Part shown: in pieces, positions 1 to 5,057 of the stretch
Position numbering within the stretch: the first letter of the stretch is position 1
Layout of the letters: each line of letters opens with the position of its first letter
Source: JBOFCO01 sp051646105
GTDB taxonomy: Bacteria; Pseudomonadota; Alphaproteobacteria; Rhodobacterales; Rhodobacteraceae
Direction: 5' to 3'
NCBI GenBank assembly: GCA_051646105.1
Contig: JBOFCO010000202.1
Coordinates: 1-14,421 of the forward strand
DNA length: 14,421 bases
Notes under the pieces: model-generated
The model's input: only the letters and a program-made list of their open reading frames with translations
Database searches by the model: none
Told to the model about the DNA's origin: nothing
Position numbers and translations under genes: made by a program

Positions 1-1
1 T

Positions 2-130
2 ACAGACCAGCGCAAGGATGAGGCGATGGCGATGCTGCTGGCGCATCTGCGCGACAGCTATGGCAGCAGGCCTGCATCCATCGTCACCACGATCTTGCCG
101 GTGACCCCGCGCCCGGCCAGTGTGGCATAG
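2..130 (+). CDS. Possible 3' end of an unidentified gene (partial)
   Basis: An open frame enters from the left edge and stops with TAG at 128-130, giving 42 residues. The first part (through about position 66) reads TDQRKDEAMAMLLAHLRDSYG, an amphipathic-looking helix, and 21 of its first 26 codons end in G or C, as expected for this genome. The last 73 bp lie antisense to the 3' end of the quinone oxidoreductase, which is a long overlap for convergent genes and weakens the call. I do not recognise the protein. The alternative is that positions 1-57 are non-coding, or hold the start of a minus-strand gene, for which a short open frame from ATG at 46-44 is also possible. Confidence 0.35.
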   Translation, partial: TDQRKDEAMAMLLAHLRDSYGSRPASIVTTILPVTPRPASVA

Positions 131-1044
131 GCCTCGTCGATCCTGCTCAGGGGGAATCTGTGGCCGACATGCGGATGCAGCCGTCCGTTTCCGTACCAGC
201 GCAGCAGCTCGGCGAGGCTGTCCGTCAGCGCCAGCGGATTGAACCGCAGATAGCCGCCCCAGTAGAACCCGATGGCTTCGGTGTTTTTTACCAGCATGTG
301 GTTCGGGGCCAGTTTCGGCAGTGCGCCACCGGCAAAGCCGATCAGCAGATGCCGCCCTTCCGGCCGCAGGGCGCGCGTGGCGGTATTGGCCAGATCGCCC
401 CCGACGGCATCATAGATGACATCGACGCCGCCAAGATCGCGCAGCGCCTGCGTCAGCTCGGGCATGTCGGCATCGAACACCTGTTCTGCCCCGGCATCTG
501 CCGCGACGGCGCATTTCGCTTCACCCCGCGCGACGGCAATAACGCGTGCACCCATTTCCCGGCCGATTTCCACCGCCGTCAGACCGACGCCCCCCGCTGC
601 GCCCAGAACCAGTAACGTTTCGCCCTGCGCCAGCCGCGCGCGCCGGGTCAGCGCCAGATGGCTGGTGCCGTAGGCAATCTGGAAGCCCGCCGCGACATCG
701 AATGGCATGGTGTCCGGGATCGGCAGGCAGTTTGCGGTATCAAAGACGCCGAATTCGGCCAGCCCGCCAGCACCGGAATAGACCGCAACGCGATTGCCGG
801 GGGCCAGGGTCGTGACGCCATGACCTGCTGTCTCTACAACCCCTGCGAGTTCCAGCCCTGGCGTAAAGGGAAAGGCGGGCGTGTCCTGATACTCGCCCTT
901 CATCATCAGCAGATCGGCAAAGTTCAGCCCGCAGGCGGCGATACGGATCAACACCTGACCTGGCCCGGCCTCCGGGCGCGGGATCGTGGCGATTTTTGGC
1001 CCGGCACCCTGTGCTGCAATGCGCGCCGCTTTCATCATGGCCAT
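58..1044 (-). CDS. NADPH:quinone oxidoreductase family protein (MDR, zinc-independent)
   Basis: 328-residue medium-chain dehydrogenase/reductase of the quinone oxidoreductase (zeta-crystallin-like) branch, expected to be a cytoplasmic NAD(P)H-dependent reductase of quinones or enones. The N-terminal GroES-like part contains the family signature around CGLNFADLLMMKGEY (residues 38-52) and PGLELAGVV (62-70). The Rossmann motif GAAGGVG is at 148-154, and the catalytic/structural zinc cysteines of alcohol dehydrogenases are absent. The open frame extends upstream to 1239, but conservation begins at MAMMKAARI, so I start at the ATG at 1044, preceded by a G-rich stretch. ATGs at 1038 and 1035 are also possible. 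It is divergent from the XRE regulator, which is a candidate for controlling it. The true substrate cannot be told from sequence; acryloyl-CoA-reductase-like or crotonyl-CoA-reductase-like relatives exist in the same superfamily. Confidence 0.88.
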   Translation of the reverse strand: MAMMKAARIAAQGAGPKIATIPRPEAGPGQVLIRIAACGLNFADLLMMKGEYQDTPAFPFTPGLELAGVVETAGHGVTTLAPGNRVAVYSGAGGLAEFGVFDTANCLPIPDTMPFDVAAGFQIAYGTSHLALTRRARLAQGETLLVLGAAGGVGLTAVEIGREMGARVIAVARGEAKCAVAADAGAEQVFDADMPELTQALRDLGGVDVIYDAVGGDLANTATRALRPEGRHLLIGFAGGALPKLAPNHMLVKNTEAIGFYWGGYLRFNPLALTDSLAELLRWYGNGRLHPHVGHRFPLSRIDEAYATLAGRGVTGKIVVTMDAGLLP

Positions 1045-1154
1045 GTCTGCCCCCGTCTTTCCGCCTGTCGCATCGGTATCTTTTCGCATGGTTGCGGGGC
1101 AGGGCCAAGGCAACGAATGCCGGTGCGATCCTTTGCCGCTTTCGGCGGAGCTCT

Positions 1155-1172
1155 TGCGGTTTCGCAACCGCA
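1155..1172. repeat. Inverted repeat upstream of quinone oxidoreductase
   Basis: Perfect 7-bp arms TGCGGTT and AACCGCA are separated by TCGC. A second dyad, TTGCG (1154-1158) with CGCAA (1163-1167), overlaps it. It lies 111-128 bp before the oxidoreductase start, so it could be an operator or a hairpin in that gene's leader. No T-run follows on either strand, so it is not a standard terminator. Confidence 0.4.
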
Positions 1173-1346
1173 TTCCGCGAAAGTTGCAAAATGCAATGCA
1201 AAACGAAAAACACGTTTTAGGATAGTTGACGGAAAGCATGCTCGCCGTTTCCGAAACGCGATCAGGACATGTCTGATAGTATCAGTACCGGGTAGGACAA
1301 CCTGTCGGATTCTTTTCAGGAATTTATTTTTGCCACACGTCAAGAT

Positions 1347-1362
1347 TGGCACGAAACTTGCT
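1347..1362 (+). promoter_or_regulatory. Sigma-54 (RpoN) -24/-12 promoter for the XRE regulator
   Basis: The sequence TGGCACGAAACTTGCT matches the sigma-54 consensus TGGCACG-N4-TTGCW at every defined position, with the GG and GC elements correctly spaced. Counting 12 bp from the GC at 1360-1361 places the transcription start near 1373, about 23 nt before the ATG at 1396, leaving room for the GGAG ribosome binding site at 1383-1386. Sigma-54 promoters need an upstream AAA+ activator. The dyads at 1261-1307, roughly 65-110 bp upstream of the predicted start, are in the usual range for activator sites. No activator gene is in the window. Confidence 0.75.
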
Positions 1363-1395
1363 TCATATCTGTTAGGCTATTTGGAGACCTACAAG

Positions 1396-1752
1396 ATGAA
1401 ACACCCCGTGGATGTTCATGTCGGCAAGCGAATCCGCCATCGCCGGTGGATGATCGGCATGACCCAACAACAACTCGCCGACAAGGTGGGGATCAAGTTC
1501 CAGCAGATCCAGAAATACGAAACCGGCATGAACCGCGTTTCGGCATCCCGTCTTTGGGATATTTCTGATGCGCTGGCTGTGCAGATTTCATTTTTCTTCG
1601 AAGGTCTCGGTGATCAGGAAGCCGCCGCTGTCGAGGGTGATATTCTTGCCGACCGCGAAGCGCTTGAACTGGTGCGGTCGTACTATGCCATTCCCGAACA
1701 CCAGCGCCGTCGCCTGTTCGATCTGGCGCGCGTCCTGTCCGACGCCGCCTGA
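1396..1752 (+). CDS. XRE-family HTH transcriptional regulator, PraR-like
   Basis: 118-residue DNA-binding protein. Residues 9-63 form an XRE/Cro-type helix-turn-helix: the segment MTQQQLADKVG (22-32) supplies the first helix of the motif and IKFQQIQKYETG (33-44) the recognition helix, followed by NRVSASRLWDIS. The short C-terminal part ends in a helix around LVRSYYAIPEHQRRRLFDLA (92-111). This architecture and wording match the PraR/PhrR-type regulators common in Rhizobiales and Rhodobacterales, some of which control quorum sensing, adhesion or stress genes; the target here is unknown. The start is set by the ATG at 1396 with GGAG nine bases upstream; the frame is open much further upstream, but that part is not conserved-looking. 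Transcription probably depends on sigma-54. It may also bind its own divergent region. Confidence 0.88.
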   Translation: MKHPVDVHVGKRIRHRRWMIGMTQQQLADKVGIKFQQIQKYETGMNRVSASRLWDISDALAVQISFFFEGLGDQEAAAVEGDILADREALELVRSYYAIPEHQRRRLFDLARVLSDAA

Positions 1753-1804
1753 CGGCCGACGCCGTCCTGCACGGTGGTTTCCGGGTATTCCGCGCTTGAC
1801 CGAA

Positions 1805-1824
1805 GCGGTAGCGAAAGCTACCGC
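1805..1824 (+). other. Perfect hairpin with GAAA tetraloop
   Basis: Arms GCGGTAGC (1805-1812) and GCTACCGC (1817-1824) are perfectly complementary and enclose GAAA, a GNRA-type loop that is especially stable in RNA. It sits 52 nt after the XRE regulator stop and 50 nt before the hisN start. No run of T follows, so it does not look like a canonical intrinsic terminator. It may be a weak terminator, an RNA-stability element, or a leader structure for hisN. Confidence 0.55.
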
Positions 1825-1874
1825 GGCTGGCAGGCATGGGGCCGGGTGAAACGGAACATTGCAGGACGGGCGAA

Positions 1875-2678
1875 ATGGCAGATGGAATAAGCGGGTCTGA
1901 ACGGGGTATCATTGCCGCGACAGCGCATGAACTTGCCGATGCGGCCCGCAAGGCAACGCTTGCCCATTTCCGCAGCGAGGACCTGGCTGCGGACAACAAG
2001 GAATCGCACCGCTTTGATCCGGTCACTGCGGGCGACCGCGAGGCGGAATTGCGGATGCGCGAAATTCTGGCGCGCTCACGGCCGCAGGATGGGATTCTGG
2101 GCGAGGAATTCGGAAATACAGTCGGGACCAGCGGTTTGACCTGGGTGCTGGATCCCATCGATGGCACGCGCGGCTTTCTGTCAGGCACGCCGACCTGGGG
2201 CGTGCTGATTTCTGTGCGCGATAAGAACCGCCCGATCTTTGGTGTGATTGACCAACCCTATATAGGGGAGCGGTTTGTAGGCGGCTTCGGCAAGGCCGAG
2301 GTTGTCGGCCCGCTGGGGCGCCGAGACCTGCGCTGTCGTCCGGCCCGGCCATTGTCGGAAAGCATTCTGTTTACCACATTCCCCGAAATCGGAACCGAGG
2401 CGGAGGCTGCCGCTTTTCGCCGGGTTGCGTCGCGCGCTCGGTTGGTGCGCTACGGGATGGATTGTTATGCCTATGCCCTGATTGCCGCGGGTCAGATTGA
2501 TCTGGTGATCGAGGCGGGCTTGCAGGCCTATGACGTTCAGGCGCCGATTGCGGTGATCGAGGCCGCCGGGGGCATTGTAACCGACTGGCAGGGTGGGCCG
2601 TGTCACGAAGGCGGGCAGGTTCTGGCCGCCGCCAACCGTGCAATCCATGCCGAGGCGCTGGCGCTGCTGAACGGCTGA
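1875..2678 (+). CDS. hisN: Histidinol-phosphatase, inositol monophosphatase-like family (HisN)
   Basis: 267-residue member of the Mg2+-dependent inositol monophosphatase superfamily, close in pattern to HisN, which removes phosphate from L-histidinol phosphate in the penultimate phase of histidine synthesis. Metal-binding residues are visible: GEE at 76-78, DPIDGTRGF at 93-101 (D93 and D96), and YD at 219-220, where D220 replaces the Asp of the usual WD motif. The phrases FDPVTAGDREAE (47-58) and SGTPTWGVLI (103-112) are typical of the HisN subgroup. I start at ATG 1875, after a GGACGGG stretch, rather than at 1836, because the extra 13 residues look unrelated. No other his gene is nearby, as is usual for scattered his genes in this group. 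Inositol-1-phosphate or fructose-1,6-bisphosphate phosphatase activity cannot be excluded. Confidence 0.82.
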   Translation: MADGISGSERGIIAATAHELADAARKATLAHFRSEDLAADNKESHRFDPVTAGDREAELRMREILARSRPQDGILGEEFGNTVGTSGLTWVLDPIDGTRGFLSGTPTWGVLISVRDKNRPIFGVIDQPYIGERFVGGFGKAEVVGPLGRRDLRCRPARPLSESILFTTFPEIGTEAEAAAFRRVASRARLVRYGMDCYAYALIAAGQIDLVIEAGLQAYDVQAPIAVIEAAGGIVTDWQGGPCHEGGQVLAAANRAIHAEALALLNG

Positions 2679-2684
2679 AGCAGC

Positions 2685-2701
2685 GGACATTCTTGTCCTT
2701 T
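2685..2701 (+). terminator. Weak candidate terminator after hisN
   Basis: Stem GGACA/TGTCC (2685-2689, 2694-2698) with loop TTCT is followed by TTT and then A. The stem is only 5 bp and the T-run is short, so termination would be inefficient. The position, 7 nt after the hisN stop, is what makes it worth listing. Confidence 0.3.
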
Positions 2702-2850
2702 ACCCCAGCAAGGCATGGCTTCGGCGGGTTGAATGATTCCATGCGAATTTCCGTCGTCCGGCCCTGCCGGAACCCGTTTCCGGGGAACTGATGGCGTAAC
2801 GAGCAGTGCAAGTGCCAAGCTTTTCAGGGGTAGCTCCCCGGCATAATTCT

Positions 2851-2869
2851 TCCGATAAAAAGAATCGGA
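2851..2869. promoter_or_regulatory. Candidate iron-responsive operator, copy 1 (TCCGA-N9-TCGGA)
   Basis: Arms TCCGA (2851-2855) and TCGGA (2865-2869) are separated by taaaaagaa; the dyad can be read as 6-bp arms TCCGAT/ATCGGA. A second dyad, ATTCTT (2846-2851) and AAGAAT (2860-2865), is interleaved with it. It lies 117 bp before the imelysin start, in the only AT-rich part of the leader. The same arms with the same spacing recur at 5006-5024 before the di-haem gene. Rhodobacterales are reported to use an iron-linked dyad (the 'Iron-Rhodo-box', linked to IscR), but I cannot recall its consensus well enough to equate the two. Confidence 0.6.
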
Positions 2870-2985
2870 CTTTACATCAAAGTATTTTTGTCGGAAATCA
2901 GCGGGAAGCACAGCCCGCCATATCGGCCAGCCATATACCCCGATTCCCGACCTGTGCCACTGCGCCGGTCCAGCCGGAGAAGATG

Positions 2986-4245
2986 ATGACCCGTTTCCTT
3001 GCCGCCGCTCTTTTGACCACCGCGATGGTGCCAGCGCCGCTGTTCGCCGCCGAACCGGCCGAGGTTGTCGATACCTATGCCGACATTGCCGAAGCAGCCT
3101 ATGCCGACAGCCTGACCACAGCACAGGCGCTTCAGGGGGCGGTTGATGCGCTGATCGCCGCGCCGTCCGAAGAAACGCTGACCGCCGCAAGGACCGCCTG
3201 GCTGATATCGCGTGTGCCCTATCAACAGACGGAGGCGTTCCGTTTCGGCAATCCCATCGTCGACGATTGGGAAGGCAAGGTGAATGCCTGGCCGCTGGAC
3301 GAGGGCCTTATTGACTACGTTGCCGAAGGCAGCGCGGTGAACGAAGAAAACGCGCTGGCCGCCCTGAACATCGTCGCCACGCCCAAATTTACCCTTTCCG
3401 GGGCCGAAGTTGATGCCGCAAGAATTACGCCCGAACTGATTTCCGGGACTTTGCACGAAGCAGACGGGATCGAGGCGAACGTGGCCTCGGGCTATCACGC
3501 CATCGAATTCCTGCTGTGGGGGCAGGATCTGAATGGCACCGGGCCGGGCGCAGGCGACCGTTCCTATACCGATTTCCTTCCGGGCGATGGCTGCACCGGC
3601 GGCAATTGTGACCGTCGCGCCGCCTATCTGAAGGCCGCCACCGACCTGCTGGTCAGCGATCTGGAATTCATGGCCGCGCAATGGGCCGAGGGCGGCGAAG
3701 GCCGCGCCGCTGTCACTGCCGATCCGCAGGCTGGACTGCTGGCCATGCTGACCGGTATGGGCAGCCTTTCCTATGGTGAACAGGCCGGCGAGCGGATGAA
3801 GCTGGGCCTGATGCTGAACGACCCGGAGGAGGAACACGATTGCTTCTCGGACAATACTCACAACAGCCATTATTATGACGGGCTGGGGGTGCGGAACGTC
3901 TATCTTGGCAGCTATGCGCGCATCGATGGCAGCACGGTTTCCGGCCCGTCGCTTTCGGAACTGGTTGCGGCAAAGGATGCGGCGGTCGATACGCAGCTGA
4001 AGGCCGAACTCGACGCTTCGGTTGCCGCGCTTCAGGCGATCAAGACCGCAGCAGAGGGCGGCTTTGCCTATGATCAGATGCTGGAGACCGGCAACAAGGA
4101 AGGTGAGGCGCTGGTGATGGGTGCGGTCAACGCGCTGGTGACGCAGACCGCCTCTATCGAACGCGCGGTGGCGACGCTCGGTCTATCGAAGATTGCTTTT
4201 GAAGGTTCGGACAGTCTCGACAACCCCGACGCCGTGTTTCAGTGA
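2986..4245 (+). CDS. Imelysin family protein (M75-type, periplasmic iron-associated)
   Basis: 419-residue exported protein of the imelysin (Pfam Peptidase_M75) family, related to EfeO and to the iron-regulated IrpA/IcmP proteins; despite the name, proteolysis is doubtful and metal binding is the better-supported idea. A Sec signal peptide spans about residues 1-21 (hydrophobic core FLAAALLTTAMV, cleavage near LFA|AE). The imelysin signature GYHAIE (GxHxxE, 169-174) is intact within GYHAIEFLLWGQDL, and a second conserved block, HDCFSDNTHNSHYYDGLG, lies at 284-301. C203 and C208 sit in GCTGGNC. The length is typical of the full two-bundle form. GGAG at 2976-2979 is 6 nt from ATG 2986 and only 3 nt from ATG 2983, so I prefer 2986. 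It is the first gene of the iron cluster, 7 nt before bfd, and is probably controlled from the dyad at 2851-2869. Confidence 0.92.
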   Translation: MTRFLAAALLTTAMVPAPLFAAEPAEVVDTYADIAEAAYADSLTTAQALQGAVDALIAAPSEETLTAARTAWLISRVPYQQTEAFRFGNPIVDDWEGKVNAWPLDEGLIDYVAEGSAVNEENALAALNIVATPKFTLSGAEVDAARITPELISGTLHEADGIEANVASGYHAIEFLLWGQDLNGTGPGAGDRSYTDFLPGDGCTGGNCDRRAAYLKAATDLLVSDLEFMAAQWAEGGEGRAAVTADPQAGLLAMLTGMGSLSYGEQAGERMKLGLMLNDPEEEHDCFSDNTHNSHYYDGLGVRNVYLGSYARIDGSTVSGPSLSELVAAKDAAVDTQLKAELDASVAALQAIKTAAEGGFAYDQMLETGNKEGEALVMGAVNALVTQTASIERAVATLGLSKIAFEGSDSLDNPDAVFQ

Positions 4246-4252
4246 GGCGGGA

Positions 4253-4558
4253 ATGATCGTCTGTCACTGCCAGTCGATCACCGACCATGACATCCGCGCG
4301 GCGGTCGACTGGATGCGCGCCGCCGACGCGGAAACGATCATCACCCCCGGCAAGGTCTATCGCGCGCTGGGCAAGCGCGCCGATTGCGGGGGGTGCATGC
4401 CGCTGCTGCTTGACACGATGCGCCGCTGTGACAGTCTGGGCATAGCCACGGCCGATGTGCCGAAGCCATCCATACCCATCCCGCGCAACTTGAAGGAAGC
4501 CAGCCATGAAGGGCGACGCCAAGGTTATCGACTATCTGAACGCGGCACTTCGGTCTGA
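4253..4558 (+). CDS. bfd: Bacterioferritin-associated ferredoxin, (2Fe-2S)
   Basis: 101-residue BFD-like protein. Four cysteines, C4 and C6 (MIVCHC) and C45 and C48 (ADCGGC), give the expected CxC...CxxC ligand set for one [2Fe-2S] cluster. Bfd docks on bacterioferritin and passes electrons to the core so that ferric iron is reduced and released, usually under iron starvation. The cluster-binding domain ends by about residue 65; the remaining basic tail (roughly PKPSIPIPRNLKEASHEGRRQGYRL...) is longer than in E. coli Bfd (64 residues), and its last 17 codons overlap the start of bfr in another frame. The start follows the imelysin stop by 7 nt, with GGCGGGA just upstream. Operon placement between an imelysin and bfr fits joint iron control. 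Confidence 0.9.
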   Translation: MIVCHCQSITDHDIRAAVDWMRAADAETIITPGKVYRALGKRADCGGCMPLLLDTMRRCDSLGIATADVPKPSIPIPRNLKEASHEGRRQGYRLSERGTSV

Positions 4559-4991
4559 ACTGACCGCGGTCAGCCAGTACTGGCTGCATTTCCGCTTGCA
4601 GGAGGACTGGGGGTATGGCCGGCTTGCCGACAAGTCGCGCGCCGAAAGCATCGAGGAGATGCACCACGCAGACCGGCTGATCGCGCGCATCATCTTTCTG
4701 GAAGGTCACCCCAACCTGCAAAAGCTGGACAGCCTGCGGATCGGGCAGAACATCCGCGAAACACTGGAATGCGATCTGGCCGGGGAACACGATGCCCGCA
4801 CCCTGTATATCGAGGCCCGCCAGCATTGCGACAGGGTGGGCGACTATGTCAGCCGCGCCCTGTTTGACGGCCTGATTGCCGACGAGGAAGGGCACATCGA
4901 TTTCCTGGAAACACAGCTTGGCCTGTTCGACAAGCTGGGCGAGGAAAAGTATGGCCTGCTGAATGCAAAGCCGGCCGATCAGGCGGAATGA
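4506..4991 (+). CDS. bfr: Bacterioferritin (haem-containing, Bfr)
   Basis: 161-residue ferritin-like subunit of the 24-mer iron store. It begins MKGDAKVIDYLN, nearly as in E. coli Bfr. All di-iron ferroxidase ligands are in their canonical places: E18, E51, H54, E94, E127 and H130. M52, the axial haem ligand shared by two subunits, is also present, so this is a haem-binding Bfr. The protein oxidises Fe(II), stores it as a mineral, and releases it with electrons from Bfd. The ATG at 4506 is 5-6 nt after AAGGAAG, and the ribosome binding site lies inside bfd; the genes overlap by 53 nt, suggesting coupled translation. No earlier start is plausible. The unit ends with a 66-nt gap that carries the second dyad before the di-haem gene. 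Confidence 0.96.
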   Translation: MKGDAKVIDYLNAALRSELTAVSQYWLHFRLQEDWGYGRLADKSRAESIEEMHHADRLIARIIFLEGHPNLQKLDSLRIGQNIRETLECDLAGEHDARTLYIEARQHCDRVGDYVSRALFDGLIADEEGHIDFLETQLGLFDKLGEEKYGLLNAKPADQAE

Positions 4992-5005
4992 CGCAGGGCA
5001 TATTT

Positions 5006-5024
5006 TCCGATTGAAAAACTCGGA
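5006..5024. promoter_or_regulatory. Candidate iron-responsive operator, copy 2 (TCCGA-N9-TCGGA)
   Basis: Arms TCCGA (5006-5010) and TCGGA (5020-5024) surround ttgaaaaac; counting flanking bases, the perfect arms are TTTTCCGA and TCGGAAAA (5003-5027). It has the same arms and the same 9-bp spacing as the site at 2851-2869, and sits 34 bp before the di-haem oxidoreductase start. In a read-through RNA it would also fold as an 8-bp hairpin, with no T-run after it. The simplest reading is a second promoter/operator for the di-haem-imelysin-DUF1513 unit. Confidence 0.6.
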
Positions 5025-5057
5025 AAAAGGCGGGATGCAGGGCCGAAAGGAACCATG

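Larger units (their letters stand above)
1045..1395. promoter_or_regulatory. Divergent regulatory region between quinone oxidoreductase and XRE regulator
   Basis: 351 bp with no credible gene, more AT-rich than its flanks in 1180-1230 and 1310-1380. It holds, in order: a 7-bp inverted repeat TGCGGTT/AACCGCA with a 4-nt loop (1155-1172), overlapped by TTGCG/CGCAA; three direct TGCAA repeats (1185, 1192, 1197); a dyad ATCAG-N7-CTGAT (1261-1277) with a second GACA/TGTC dyad at 1297-1307; and a sigma-54 promoter (1347-1362). The left elements are placed to act on the oxidoreductase, the right ones on the regulator. I could not assign a convincing sigma-70 promoter for the oxidoreductase. Confidence 0.6.
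2679..2985. promoter_or_regulatory. Intergenic region: end of hisN unit and leader of iron cluster
   Basis: 307 bp without a convincing gene. From left to right it contains a small hairpin with a short T-run after hisN (2685-2701), two mutually exclusive GC-rich hairpins (2757-2783), and then an AT-rich segment (about 2840-2895) with the dyad TCCGA-N9-TCGGA at 2851-2869 and an additional half-site TCGGA at 2891-2895. The AT-rich part is the likely promoter of the imelysin operon, but no single -35/-10 pair stands out. A plus-strand frame reads from 2806 into the imelysin, but it lacks a ribosome binding site and precedes a clear signal peptide. Confidence 0.6.

Noticed and set aside
658..1395. 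Long plus-strand open frame upstream of and in frame with the XRE regulator.
   Set aside because: It is mostly antisense to the quinone oxidoreductase, has no family-like sequence before residue MKHPVD, and a good ribosome binding site marks ATG 1396.
2872..3870. 332-residue minus-strand frame opposite the first imelysin.
   Set aside because: The plus strand has a signal peptide, GxHxxE motif and ribosome binding site; the minus frame is Gly/Arg/His-rich shadow sequence.
2986..4245. Naming the first imelysin EfeO.
   Set aside because: EfeU permease and EfeB DyP peroxidase are absent and there is no cupredoxin-like domain; the context is that of the IrpA/IcmP-type imelysins.
5003..5027. Hairpin between bfr and the di-haem gene as an intrinsic terminator.
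   Set aside because: The stem is AT-rich with a 9-nt loop and no T-run follows; the match to the dyad at 2851-2869 makes an operator the better explanation.
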